Assembly: GCF_022539665.2 (NCBI RefSeq)
Contig: NC_081335.1
Location: 2,728,001-2,792,000 of the forward strand
Origin: Daphnia carinata
Lineage: Eukaryota > Arthropoda > Branchiopoda > Diplostraca > Daphniidae
Direction of reading: 5' to 3'
DNA: 64,000 nt
Shown: piece after piece, positions 25,201 to 38,105 of the stretch
How positions within the stretch are numbered: the stretch's first letter is position 1
How the letters are laid out: each line of letters opens with the position of its first letter
The notes under the pieces: model-generated
What the model was told of the DNA's origin: nothing
Database searches by the model: none
What the model saw: the letters and a program-made list of their open reading frames with translations, nothing else
Translations under genes and position numbers: made by a program

Positions 25201-28200
25201 TCTTCTCGACGCTAGACTTGCTCCGGGCAAGTTTGACCGACGAAGATCCAGCCGATGGCTTCGGGCTGCTGCTGCTGCTGTTGGGATCGACATGGCCGCC
25301 GCCGCCGCTAACAGCGGACGCTGGCAAAACCGGAGCCTCTCGAATGGCACTGTCTTCCGTTCGCGATAGGGAAATGGAGCGCTGCTTGTAGGACGATCCG
25401 GAAACAGGTTCCGATCTCAATAGTCTGCCAATGCGACTCTTGCGCTCGGGCACCGATGGATGTGGCTGAACCGCGTCCCCTGAAGGATGACTCGTCCATG
25501 CCAAATCGTCTTCGATCGGACCTTCCGCCAACTGGAATTATTTATTCAAAGACAAGTTTGCATTTTTAATTATATTTGCATGGCTGAAAATTTGTTTGAA
25601 TAATAGAACCTGTGGCAACTGACGAGGTCTAGCAGGTGCGTGATTTCTTTTAGGTCTGATGGATATTTTATGTCTTGCGGCGCTATGGTTTAATGCAGTC
25701 GCCATTCCTAGTAATCCGTCGTCTCCGCCATCCGCCCGACCTACACAAATCATCATATTTTATTTATTTCTTTTTTTGGGAAGAAAGTAAATAAAAAAAA
25801 AAAGAAAAATGAAATAGAATCATATGGCTGTTCTTTGAAGGTTTACAGTGTCTTTCGCCTTACTTTCCACAATGGCACAAGTGAGTCGATCGATTTTCTT
25901 TTATTTATTGTTTTCAATTCCTAGTATTTTTACTACGGATCCGGCATTTTGCCAGATATCGCTCCATTGGAGCGCACCGAAAATGGGATTGCTTGCAAAA
26001 AAATATGGCGTGTTATTTTCTATTCTGTAAAGGGACGGTTGGACTTTTGTAAAAAATGGGCCGTGTTGAATCGGTTGGTTTTCCTATTCCTTATTTTTTT
26101 TTTTTATGAAATGTTGACAAGCTTCGCCTGCCACGTAGGTCATGTAAAATATATGCTAAATAGATTTTTTTTTTTATCGTGGGGAATGGATCGACAAAAA
26201 TGCCCTCGAGCTGTCATCTGGCCAGCTGCCGGAATACATTTTTGACGAGTATACAGTTACATTTGTGTTTTGTTTTTTTTCTTTCGATTTTCTTTTCGTC
26301 AGGTATGGCTTGTAAAATATAGCCTAGAGTTAGTAGAAGCAGAACGAAGACCTCGGCAATAGTCTCGCTATGTTGGAGTGCGCAATCCAGCGAATCCTCT
26401 TTTTTTTTTCAAATCGATACGCACCTGCTTTTTACTTTTAACCAAAAAAAAATTCCAAATTTCGAATCACTTTCGTCCCAAAATAAAATGCCTCGAGTGT
26501 GAAATAAAAACGGAGATAGAACGTTCCAAAATTTTCGTGTGAGAAAAACAAAAATTTAATCCTCCCCACTTTATCACTGTTTAATAGATAGGATTTGAAA
26601 CAAAAAAATGTTGAGTTTTCCCGTCTCACTCGGTTGGTTCCATTTTTATAGCGCGCTGCGTGCGGACGCAGCAGCAGCAAACAAGCCGCACACAATTACA
26701 CGCAAGGCCCCGTACGATCGGAAAGGGTCATTGCTACCATCCGCATCTTCACATGGGTCCGCAAAACTTGCTACCAGTACGCGTTTCTTTTCTGACCATC
26801 TGGAGCCCTCCCCCACAACGGAAAAAAAAAAAAATAATAATAACGTGTGTGTATACCTTCCGTAATGTTTTCTGTGGTGTTGTTGCTGCCGGCCCTCTGA
26901 AATACTTTGCCCGACTGTTGCTGAGGCTGTGCCTGTTGTTGTTGCTGATTGCGTATACTGACAAATGGCGTCTGTTAAGAATACAAAAATAAAAAATGGT
27001 GTTGTTAAATAATTTTTTTTTGGTACGTTTTTAACAGTTTTAAAGCCACAAAGTGTAGGCACTCTCTCTCCTTAAAAAGAGTGGGGGTGGAGGCAGAGAG
27101 AGAGAGAAAAAAAAGGAAATCGAGGTTTAAATTGTCTCATCTCTTTTCTCTTTCCAGTTTGAACTAATTACTGAGAAAACGGAACAGGTACTGGAGAAAA
27201 TGACAAGAGAGAAAAAAAAAACTCTGATTCTAAACAAACAATAAGACGAAAAAGAAAGTTGTGATTGTGATCTGCAAGCGCTCGCACAAATACATTAGCC
27301 ATCAAAAAAAAAAAAAAAAAGCTAATGATTCATTTAACGGCACTACCTACACAATTACAACGTTACACAAAACAAATAACAAGCGAAAAGCGTTACCTCG
27401 TCCAGCTCGCAACTGTTGATGCTGAGCAACGACGGGTCACTTCCACCACCGCTGTGCGCCGTGTTGTTGTGAATCTGTGAACAGACCAACAAAATTTTGT
27501 TGTTCCACCCCAAAAAGAAAAACATGTTTAAAGAAAGACATTCTTTTTTTTTTTTTTGTTCTGATTGGCAGCATAGAAATCCAATTAAAAACACAACATT
27601 TTTCCCATTGCGGACGTTGATTTGATTCACCTTGTTAACGAGTCGCATTTTTTTCTTCAAAAAATCGATCGAGGAAAATTCTAAACAAAGAAGCGGCACA
27701 TAGATAACACACGCGATTCTTCTTGTCTAATTACAACACCGGCTCAACATGATGAGTCCTCTTCTTTAAAAAAAAAAAAAAAAAATAAAATAAAAAAAAA
27801 AAGGTAACTGATGATCTGAACACGACAAGCCCGACGAAGAGCTTCGGGCCGACTGCTGAATTTTTTTTTTTTAAGTCAATTTGAACTTGAAAAAAGCATT
27901 TCTAACAATAAGGGAGAGCCCGCAACTCTTTCCAACTGTTGAGCTCTGCTGAAGCGTCACATGGTAAGAGCGGTAACGAGTTCCTTCACTTCTATCTTTA
28001 TTTATTTCTAGTTTTTTTTTTCCCTTTTAGCGCTTCTGCTGCTGCTTCATTGCAATGGCCGCGCCCGCCGACCGTTAGATCTACCTCATCACGCTGCCCA
28101 CCTGGTGTACAGCCACATCTCTTTTTCGCATGTGTTATTTCGTGTAATACCATGGTCGTTCAGGTTCCGCTGCCCTGGCCGACATAAAACAGACGGTAAA

Positions 28201-31034
28201 TATATATATATATATAGTTTTTTTTTTGTTCTGAGAAAGAATATTGTGTTTTAATAAAGATCAGCCGTTTTAGCAGACGATGTTTTCGTACATTTTCAGG
28301 CCATTCGAGCGTTTTTCTGTGTATCGCTTTTCTACGCTTCATCGAGTTTTTACGGCAAAAGTCAATTGATTTTAATTCTGTGATGACACTGTGCGACTCA
28401 AATTGAATGGTCCCTTTAAGAATTTCGTGTTTCCCCTTCTGATAACAGTAAAAACAAAAACAAAAAAAAAGCTATTTCCCACGAAGATCGCGCTGGAGAA
28501 AGAAAATTACGTTTCCAGATTTTGAAAACAAATTGAAATGTTTTCTTTGTTTTGTTTTGTTTTCAAATCAAACACCATCCGTCAATCCGTCCAATGGACA
28601 AAGACAAAGATAACGGATGGTATTTCCCTTTGCGTTTTCAGGTTTGTTTCATTGGAAAAAAAGAAACGTGTCGACAGAGCCATCTATCATTAAATAGCGA
28701 CACTTTGACAGCATTTTAAACATTGTACACATACCGAATAGTCGACAAGGACCCGGGCCGTCGTGGGCGTTGCATTGACGGGCGAACGAGGTAGACCTTC
28801 ATCATCTTCAGCTGAACGATGTCTTCCACCAATGGCTGCTCTCAGCTCGCTCTAATCCATTCAAATGTATTCAAAAATCATCACTTAAATAGAGAGGAAG
28901 AACAACAACAACAAAAAAAATTGTTCAGCTATTTATACCATGTATTGAAGTGAGGCGGATGACGGAAGACTTTCGGCAGCCGCTTGATTCCGGTGCTGGG
29001 TAAAATAAGCATCGGATTCCGGGGAAATGTCCAGCCCAAAGACGGAGTCATGTGAAACGCTCAAACCGGCGCCTAGGGACCCGGCCACCGATGCCGTTCG
29101 GTTCTTCGTTGCCGTGCAATTGTGGCCACTGCCAAATAAAGTAACAAGAAACACCAATCAATCAATGTCTTTCTCGAGACCCTTGTCATCCATCACATGC
29201 CCGCCTTCTCTATCTATATATCTCTCTTTATTTTTTTTCGTATTTCTTTTTTTTTTTTCTACCTCCTGCGTTCATCATCATCTTTCATACAAACAGAGAA
29301 CATCCAATAATTTTTCGCTTCTTCTTGCGCTCGGTCAAAGATAATAAACACGAATTACAATTTTTTTTTTCTCTATTTAATTACGTGCCCAAAGACTAAT
29401 CTGCCCTTCATGTCCATATGCTACTTTTCTTTTTTAAAGCTTCTTAAGAAGAAGGCCCCAACATTTTCCAACGAAAAATGCTTGTCTCTCTCTCTCTCTC
29501 TCTTGCCCCATTTTTAATGTCGCGGTTGAAATGTCGCCCTTCTTTTGTCTATTAAATAATTCTTCCGGCTCGCTACCACTGGAACATTTAACTCCCTTTA
29601 GGCTAAATTTCGTTTTTCTTTTTCTTTATAAGAACAATAAAAAAAAAAAAAATTTTCTTTGTGTGTGCGCGTTCTTTTGATTTTTTCACAATTTTGTAAT
29701 CATTTGTAATTTCTTGTAATTTTTTCTTTCGTACCTTGCGGGAATGGGTTGCGGTTCGGTCGTTAGCAGCTCGCTGGTGGACCGACTTCGAGAAGAGCCG
29801 GCCAAGCCGAAGACGCCGCTCAGTCTGGAAGTGCTGGAACTTTGACCTTTCGACACCGGCTGATGATCGCTGGCTGTGGAATTCTTGCGCTGGAACATGC
29901 GCCGTAGATTCTCCCACGGTTTGAAACGTTTCCGTTTACTCTCTGAAAATTCAAATCAAATTGTTGATTCAATAATCGATTTAAATTGCTATTCATTATA
30001 GATGATTTATCAGTTTAGGTTCATTCAGGCCGTACTCGAAACGCTAATGCTCCATTGCATCTCGCTTTTCAATTGTTTTTTGGGTTTTTGTTTTGTGTTG
30101 ACCAACATCTCCGCTAGATGACCTTTTGTTTACCACCTGAATTTCACGGCCGTTACAGTTTCATTTACCCGGATTTCGACTTGACATTTCAACGAGAAAG
30201 TTCAACAGCGATGATGAATTGATACGAACGTCAACAGGTTCGCCAGTTTTTAAAAAGGACTCGATTTTCCACAATTGTTTCTCTTTTTTTTTTTTATCGC
30301 GCTGAAAACAAATTAAGGGAACGTGGGGTGCTGCAATGACGCAACAACGGAAGAAACGAGATACATAAAAAAAAATAAAAAATAAAGTAGAAAGAGCAGT
30401 TTCGAAAATGTTGGGTTTAAAGTCCCTCTTTTTATCAGCAAGGGATGACGGATTTAAACGTTCAAATTCCACTTTTTTTTTTCTCGCCTGATTTTCAGGT
30501 GCGTCATCATCATTCGTGGACGCCACTATATGGTGGGTAGGTTGTTTCCGCACGAAGGACACAACAATTGAGTTCGGGAAGCCGGGGAAATAAAAAAAAA
30601 AAAAAAGAGAGATTGTGTTGGACCCGCTCGAGTGGAAGAACGTGAGCTCGTTAAGACCTAAAAAAACTGGGCAAGGTAACGCGCGCGACGCAATAGCAGG
30701 TATTATGATGACTCTACCGGCAGAGTGCAAAGTCGTGAAGAAAAAGAAAAAAAATGCGTAATTCCCAAATAGGATTTTAAAAAATGGAGGAGTAAAAAAG
30801 AAAAAAAAAAACGAACAAATCTATTACGTTAAGGTAACTCTCTATAGTCGAACCCACAGACGGACGTCACGAAAAAAAAAAAAAAGAATCAGCTTATACC
30901 TGTATAATACATTAGATTTGTAAGGTTTCAAATGACGTCAACATGTAATTCGAATTTTATTACGCCTCAAATAGTAAGGTGGAATTTGTGTTCACCCCGT
31001 TACCTTTAATCTCGACGGTCGTACTGTCGGCCAT
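22245..31034 (-). CDS. CRACD: CRACD/KIAA1211-like actin-capping-protein regulator (about 1301 aa)
   Basis: Large intrinsically disordered protein. Coding exons on the minus strand: 31004-31034, 29735-29942, 28939-29128, 28735-28851, 27397-27474, 26857-26971, 25610-25740, 25097-25531, 22495-25005, 22297-22382 and 22245-22248; 3906 nt, in frame. Features shared with vertebrate CRACD (DUF4592) are ordered motifs: a basic KRFKPWENLRRMF, VSHDSVFGLD, SAEDDEGLPRSP, then ALNHSAARHKISIRPKRN, followed by a Ser/Pro/Glu-rich tail with repeated EKKIQHEVAVFWRR- and RPWQTKEEKDRQNK-like segments. Vertebrate CRACD binds capping protein and controls actin dynamics; the role here is inferred. The first exon (MADSTTVEIK) has an in-frame upstream stop. 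The final exon adds only one base and the stop. Homology was recognised by motif, not by search. Confidence 0.75.
29484..29503. repeat. (CT)10 microsatellite in CRACD-like intron
   Basis: Perfect CT tract inside the intron between CRACD-like exons 2 and 3 (read as AG on the coding strand). Confidence 0.95.
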
Positions 31035-31152
31035 CGTTGGATATTTTCTCCAGAGTCGTTTTCAGAAAGTTCCCTTATTTTGGAAAAAAAAAGAGGGGAG
31101 AAAACTAAAAAATTCCGGCGACACAATGAAATGAGAAAATCGAACTGGGAAA

Positions 31153-31171
31153 AGAGAGAGAGAGAGAGAGA
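31153..31171. repeat. AG microsatellite near CRACD-like first exon
   Basis: About nine AG units roughly 120 bp upstream of the first coding exon of the CRACD-like gene. Its GA/CT character could act as a GAGA-type promoter element. Confidence 0.9.
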
Positions 31172-31737
31172 AATCTCTTTTAACTCAAAACACACAAAAA
31201 AAACCGGTTGGTTAGTTATGCTCTCCACCTAAAAAAGCTCTCCCTTAAAAAACGTTTCCACTCAAATCAGCTGATCAACCAACGGACAAATAAAAAACAG
31301 AAAAACAAAAACTGTGTTGTCCCAGCATATGGAAGCGCAACGTACTGTTACGTGGCATAGCCTACGCTGTTTAATCTATATATCATATCGCCAGAGACGG
31401 ACCAAAAAAGCCAGCTGCATTATTTTTTCCTGGCGGGCTGATAGCGCGCGCTATCTTTTCTCGAACTTTAGCCATTCCCCAATGCCAGTCAAAAATGCCT
31501 TCTTTATCGCATTTGTACACGTAATAAGTGCCTCACAATTTTCTTTTACGAGTTCACCTTCTTTGATGATGCCACCATAATTTCATTGGAAACGAAGTGG
31601 AAAAAAATTTCCGCTCGCATAATTGTTCGCATAAGTGCTTCACGTCAGTCACGATTTTGAACATGTTATGCAAATTTTTATGTTTTTTTTTTCTGAAATA
31701 AAAAAAATATTTTTAGAAAAAAATAAATGATTTACCT

Positions 31738-31889
31738 CTGGGTTGTCGATGAATCTCCATCCTCGACTGGTACGAAGAGCGCAATAGAATAACAACAAAC
31801 TCGATTCGTGCGTGCTCCCTTCCTCGCTGCGATGCAAAGCGCTGATGGCATCAACTGCGCAACATTGTTTAGCCTCGTCCACGCCCTTT
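31738..31889 (-). other. Possible orphan exon upstream of CRACD-like gene
   Basis: On the minus strand an AG acceptor after a T-rich stretch precedes an open segment ending in CCAGAG before GTAAAT. The translation (start EKGVDEAKQCCAVDAI, end GWRFIDNPE) is complex rather than low-complexity, unlike its surroundings. It does not join in frame to the 31004-31034 exon and matches no family I know. It could be an alternative 5' exon, part of a small unrecognised gene, or chance. Confidence 0.25.
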
Positions 31890-33463
31890 TCTGAAATATA
31901 AAAATATTTAAAAAAAAAATTATTGTTGTTATGATTAATGCATCGAATGTTGTCCTGCATCTTTCTTTGTTACACGTCGAAGAGATCAACACAAAATAGA
32001 GACTGTGCGTACAGATAAGGTTTGATGAATAGGTATAAAATAAAAAAAGGGGAGCGCTCTCCTCCTCGTCCCTGTGTGTGTGTGTGTGGTAAGTGCATCC
32101 TATAAAGGTCGATGGACTGTGAATGCAACTGGCTAATAATAGCCGCTAGCTGATTGGTTGTCCCCCGTGACTATCCGTGCGCGTTCTAGTGTAGTTGCCG
32201 GCTATATAGCGCACACTGCCAAACAACATGATCCAACAGATGGTCTCATCCGTGCGCCCACAAGCTCAACAAAAAAAAACATATTGCCAACATAAAAAAT
32301 TTTTATTTGATTCTTTTTCGTTCGTGAAATTAGCTGCTAGCGATAGTTGATGACTCCCGGAAGAGAGACAGACACAGCAAAATAAATATACTTTTACGTA
32401 TATATATCGGTCCGTTCCTTTGATTTGTTTAGCGAGTTTAAACACGCACATCGACGTGGATTAAGTTAAAACATTAACGGCACACACAAAGAGAATCAGA
32501 CAATCCAAAAATGTTTCTCTTTTCGAGTGTCGAAAAACCTTCAGGCATATTTCCGATTGAGCAAAAAAAAAAAAAATGAATGTTCCAGACGAGCAGACTC
32601 ACGCTACCTTCCACTTTACCACGGCTCTCGTGAAAAAGAAAAATGACTGAAAGCTAAACACAAGAATAAAAGGTTTCGACCTTGGTTGTTTTCGTGTTGT
32701 TACATCCTTTCCTCCTTTTTTTTTTTTTTCATTATTATTATTTTTTTGTTTCTAACACACACAGAAAAAAATATAATAAATGCCATCGGACGTTTTAGCT
32801 GCTGGATGATGCTCGTTTTTTTTTTTTTTGCATTTGTTTTCCCTTCATTTTCATCCGCTTTTCTTTGTGCTTCTGTTTATTATTCTTTGTCCGTGATTTG
32901 CTTGCGGTCAAATGTTCTTCCACGCGCGGCCCCGTGATTGCGCACGCTGTACAAAACGACACATGCGTTACACACACACGTATCCCCTTCAAAAATAAAA
33001 TCATGGAACTCTGGTGACGGTGGATGCTGCACCTTTTTGCTGTGTACTCCATTAAAATGGAAAATATCCCCTGATGCAATACACACCCGCGGCCCTTTTA
33101 TTATAGTTGTATATTTTTATGCAGCTGCGGGATCTCCACGCTATTTTACTTTTAGAAAAAAAAAACGAGAAAAAAGAAGAAAAAAAAAATGGAAAAACAC
33201 GCAATCAAGAGAAAAAACCTTCACCTGTCGATGGTTTTGGGGGTCGAAACAATTTCCTTTTTCCCTTCATCTGACGCGCTGAATCTCTACGAACGAAAAA
33301 AAAGGAAAACATTTCCGGAATTGACACACGTGAAAAACATGTTTCTCTCCTCCCCGTTTCACTTTCCCGACCAAAAAGAAAAACTAGTCCAAATGAAGAG
33401 GAGAAAAATAAAAGAATGTCGTTCCTTGTCACTTCAAACAAAAAATTAAATAATAAAAACAAA

Positions 33464-33692
33464 GGGGGGGGGGGGGGGAGGGAAGGTAGACAAACATTCT
33501 TTTCTGTTTCTATTTTTGTCTCCAGTTGTGTTCCAGACATCATTGAAAACCGCCATATGGTTTAGTTGTTCACCCTTGCCCTTTAAGAACATTTTTTTTT
33601 TGTCTTTTTTCTTCCCTCCGTTCAACTTCAAAAACTAGTTTTTAAAAAAAAGGGCATCCGCCGGAATGTTCCTGTTTCTCCCCCCCCCCCCC
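33464..33692. repeat. Poly-G (15) and poly-C (13) homopolymer tracts
   Basis: A run of 15 G at 33464-33478 and a run of 13 C at 33680-33692, about 200 bp apart and therefore self-complementary. Long G/C homopolymers are rare in this otherwise A/T-homopolymer-rich stretch and could form G-quadruplexes on either strand. Confidence 0.9.
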
Positions 33693-36600
33693 ATCTCCGG
33701 GAGTGCAGCATCTTGGGAGAAACAGTTGCAGCTATATACTACATACTATATTTATATACATATGCACGCAACATTTCTTTTCCGAAGATAGTAAAAAAAG
33801 ACAGTGCAGAGGGAGAGAATCTATTTGCGGCGGCTACACAAAAAAATGCCCCCACCGTTGGTTTATGTACGTTTGACCTTTTTTTTTAAATCTGGCGCCA
33901 TTGTGTCGTCAGGCAGAAGAACAAAAAATTTAAAGAAAAATATCTTCGATCTGCCTTGAAGAAAAAAAAAAGAGATCCTCCTCCTCTTTTGTGCATCACG
34001 ATCAGTCTTCAAATCGTGTCTGATGGGAGTTATTTTTTTTGTAAGCAAAAAGATGAGCAAAACCCTTCATCGTATAGTTGTGTCCTTTTTCCCGATAAAG
34101 CGAAAACTGCGTGAAACCCCAAACCGAAGAAAAATCTATTCCTTTCACGAAAGCAGTCTATCCAAATGAGAGAAAGAGTCGTTTCTCCTATAAAAGGATT
34201 TTGCAGTCAAACCCGATCTTTTTTTTTTAATGCCACGGCTAGGAAAATGGATGGCCCTCCTCCCGAACGTGAAATATAATCACCCCAAGACCTCACACAC
34301 ACGTAGACATACACACCTTGAAAAAATAAAATAAAATAAACAAAAAGACTTTCATTTCTTTTTGCCTATCCTATAATAGATATTTGTCACGAAAAAAGAA
34401 CGAACTCAAAATTGCTTTTAAATTAAATTAGAATAATTATGTATACAAATACCCCGACCTAAGGGTGGCGGCACACTACACACAGGCGATCGCGTACACA
34501 AAGAAGATCGTGTGAATCCCAAACTATTTTTTTTTTTTTACTTCGAAAAGAGCCCCTAACACAAAAGTGGATAGGTGTGTGTGAGATGGAAGTGGGTAGA
34601 TAAGATACAAGCCCTCGACGGCCAGCAGCGGGCCCACACAGTTGTCCGCCTCCGTTACCGTGCTGCTGTGTTAATAACGGCATCCCCCCTTTTATTTTTT
34701 CTTTAAACATGATTTAAGAATAAGATGGACGCTTACGGCACAAGTCTCATGGCATAACAGATGCTTTCACGGCCATCCCTTTTTTTTTTCATCCTTTAAA
34801 GACAAGCAACGACCAATGCCATTTTTCCCCGAGACTGATCACGAGAAATATGGTGCGCTTGGCCAAATACGGGATCTTGCGGCTGAACAAAAAATACAGA
34901 CTAGTGTTGTAGTTTCGGTTCGTTTCCAACCAACTTGTTTGCACCGGGCGTGAGAAGGGAAATCAATCAACCTCAATTCATACTGTTATAGCTTGATCCT
35001 CAAACTACAACAACAAACTCGTTGTACTGATTGCTACCAAAAGGTTAAAAAAGAAAAAGAAAAAAAAAAAGAAAAACTGGGAGAGAAAGTGGGAATCTAC
35101 GACACTGATTTGGACAAGATAAAAACGACTTTTGACAATGTTCCGGTTCGTTCTTTTTCATTTTGTAAAATGAAAAGCTCACGAAAGGGCGGGTTCCGTT
35201 TAACTTTGAACAAGGGCCTTTCTAAAAAAGAAATGGGAAAAATGTCTTGTGTTTTACACGAAATAGAAGAAATGCTTTTGGTGGTTCCTAGCTGCTCTGA
35301 CTAATCATTCCAGCTTCTCTTATTCTCTTTTGATTTTTTTTTTTTTTTTACAATACCGAAAGGAATTTTCGGTGGGCGTCGACAGCTCGTGTTCCCTTTG
35401 TGAGAACGATCGGGACGATAAAAAGAATATACTGAAGGCAAATAGTTGTGCAATGCGAAATTCTAGCGTTTCGTTTAAGAAGAAAAAAAAAGGGAAACGT
35501 GGCAAGAAAGAGATACGCATCATTTCACTCTTAAAACGAAAAACAATTTTCTCGAGATCAAATGAACAGACGAGGTCATTCGTTTAACAATGCGAGGATG
35601 ACGAAGGAGAAAAAAAGGAAATGAATGGAATGTTTTTTTTTAACTGCGATGATGACGTGTTGTATACCAAAATGGTGATGACAAATCGACTCACCTTGGG
35701 GAGAAAGAAACAGAAGAAAGGGAAATTCTGTTTGCTGGCTTCCCAATGCAGTTATACGTTGATGTCACTGAAAATTTCCAAAAGGGAAAAACGTTGTCAG
35801 AGCCATGGATGTTGAGGGCGGACAGATGTGTCGTATAAACTCGAATGGCCTTACAGCTGCAACTGAACGTTGAACTAGTGCAATGAGTTCACTTTTGCCT
35901 GTGTGCAAACACACAGATACATTCACTCACTGCTGACCAACAGAACACACACACACACAGACCCATACACGACCACGGGTATTTGAACAGTATAACAAAC
36001 CCCGTTCAGGAACGTCAAGAGAGAACTGAGCACTGCACGCGGTAAACGCGCGCTGGCAGACGATTGTCGACTCCCGCCAGTCGTGGAGCTGCAGTCTCCA
36101 TTTGTGTGGGATTATGTGGGCATGCACAAATACTCCCCTATCGTCCCACCCCCCTGGCTTGCATCTCGCTCACCCAAAAGGACGGCCTGGAGGGTTGGGT
36201 GGACACACTGAAAACCCCCTCGTGAAGTCACGTTACCATGCTGAAATGCACGAGGAGGAGGAACGGTGGGAGAAACTCTTGTTGCTCTTTTGTTGGTAAT
36301 TGTCTATTACCATTTGCCACTTTCGTCTGTAATACGAGTCGCATGGCTGCCATCTAGCAACCAGATTTGGCAACACTGCTCTAAATTAACAATCCAATTT
36401 GGCAACCACGTCAAACATTTCCTTAGAAAAACAAAATAGGGTTTATAAGCATAAAAAAAAATAGAAATATTTTTTGAATTTTTTATTTTAAATAGTATCA
36501 ATAGCTACAAAAGAATTATTTTTTCTATTTTCATCATGTTCATCTTTTAACAACAAATTATATATACATGTATATCAGTCTAGGAACATTTTTTTTTTAA

Positions 36601-36783
36601 TTTTGAATTTTCATCTGTTATTATTAAACTTTTAATTCAAGAACTTATTATTTATAGCAAAATGTAATTACTTAAAATAATATACTTGGCGTTGATAATT
36701 TAAAACTGGCAACGTCGAGTTACAGCCTTCCAGTCCGTACCTCTCTCCATTTTTGTGGTCTTTAGCCAGCCAAACGCTGCAGA

Positions 36784-37666
36784 ATGACGGCCCCGGTAAG
36801 CATTCTTTTGATTTTTTATACCAATTGAGACTGTTATTTGAAGTTAATTTTATAAAATAGACTACAAGCACCGCTCCCAAGGAGCCCATTCAGTCTGTCC
36901 AGGTTTTTGGCAGAAAGGTAATTGAAATTGATTCGAATTGCATGTCGGCCGGCGTGTTGCAGTGCTGTGATGGCCGCCATGTTGCCCGCCTCATGGTCTG
37001 TCTTGTCATGTCGGTTATATATAATAAACTTTATCTCGCATCTAGAAAACCGCCACTGCTGTTGCATACTGCAAGCGTGGACATGGACTCATTAAAGTGA
37101 ATGGAAGGCCGCTATCCATTATTGAACCGCGCCTTCTCCAATACAAACTCTACGAACCCATCTTACTGTTGGGCAAGGTAATCCATGTCCCGTTACTAGC
37201 CATGTCTAATGTTTTATGATGAGAATTTATCCCGAATACGATGCTTGGTGAGATGAAATTAATGCCTGAAAATGTAGTTTTAATCATCTTTATTACCAAT
37301 ATTGGCTAGATTATATCAATTCCTTGTTGTGATTAGGACCGGTTTGCTGGCGTTGACATCAGGATTAAGGTTAAGGGTGGTGGTCACGTTGCCCAGGTTT
37401 ATGCCATCAGACAAGCCATTGCCAAGTCCTTGGTTGCCTACTACCAGAAATGTATGGTTTTGACAAGTTTTTTGGGGAATTTTTTTTATGTGCATTAACT
37501 TTTTGTGTTCGTTATGGTAGATGTGGATGAAGCCTCCAAACAAGAGATCAAGGATATCCTCATCAACTACGATCGTAGCCTGTTGGTCTCCGATCCTCGT
37601 CGCTGCGAAGCCAAGAAGTTCGGTGGTCCAGGTGCCCGCGCCAGATACCAGAAATCTTACCGATAA
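36784..37666 (+). CDS. RpS16: 40S ribosomal protein S16 (uS9), 153 aa
   Basis: Ribosomal protein uS9 of the small subunit, whose C-terminal tail reaches the decoding centre. Exons: 36784-36795, 36861-36917, 37046-37177, 37337-37451 and 37521-37666; 462 nt. Recognised from [55 protein letters not shown] and the C-terminus [14 protein letters not shown], which is the eukaryotic S16 signature. The first coding exon is only 12 nt (MTAP). A pyrimidine tract (CCTCTCTCC, about 36740) lies just upstream, as expected for a TOP mRNA. Length equals the family norm of about 146-153 aa. It converges with PGAP2. Confidence 0.97.
37214..37272 (+). ncRNA. Weak candidate box C/D snoRNA in RpS16 intron 3
   Basis: Inside the 159-nt intron there is a C-box match ATGATGA (37216-37222) and a D-box CTGA (37266-37269), with an internal TGAGATGA that could be a C' box. 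The flanking terminal stem is only about three A-U pairs and the C-to-D distance is short. Ribosomal protein introns commonly host such RNAs, but no rRNA target was identified. Confidence 0.25.
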
Positions 37667-38105
37667 ACTTGTACCCTGTTTGTCAGAGAGCTGGTCTGTT
37701 GTATCTTGTTTTGTGAAGAAAGAAATACGACAAGCCAAGATTTCGAAATCTGGAGTTAAATCTGTATTTTCATTACTTATTCACGGGGTCCAACACGAAC
37801 GAGATAAAAGGGTGGAATTGACTTCATGCAAAGAAAGAATTGAAGTATTTCACTTTGGATACTTTTAGTAGAGATTCAACAAGAAAAGATGAGATAATTA
37901 TTGAGATCATATATAAGGGCTTCGTGAGTTAAGTGCCGAGGCCTTGTGATAAGGGACTTTAATTGACCAGGAAACGTGCAGCTGCATTAGGTTAAGTGCA
38001 GTTCTACGATAGAGCAATTTGAACTATGCGCATAAATGACATCTTTTCAGTTTGAATTAAAGAGTAAATGGAAGAGAAAATTTAAGACGAGTCGCATAAT
38101 GTTAT
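37667..38105. other. Convergent 3' intergenic region RpS16/PGAP2
   Basis: About 440 bp between the two stop codons. Presumably the 3' UTRs of both genes. No coding exon and no canonical poly(A) signal for RpS16 stands out. Confidence 0.5.

Larger units (their letters stand above)
31035..36783. other. Homopolymer-rich gene-free interval upstream of CRACD-like gene
   Basis: About 5.7 kb with no gene I can recognise. It is rich in poly-A/T runs and microsatellites: AG at 31153-31171, poly-G at 33464-33478 and poly-C at 33680-33692. A possible minus-strand exon lies at 31738-31889 and a palindromic TATA-like word at 32201-32210, so alternative 5' exons or promoters of the CRACD-like gene may lie here. 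The end nearest 36783 must contain the RpS16 promoter. Confidence 0.4.

Noticed and set aside
30161-30730. 189-aa minus-strand open frame
   Set aside because: Lies in the first CRACD-like intron; its length comes from poly-A/T runs read as Phe/Lys, and it has no domain.
37316-37738. 140-aa antisense open frame over RpS16
   Set aside because: Mirror of RpS16 exons 4-5, whose sense frame is unambiguous.
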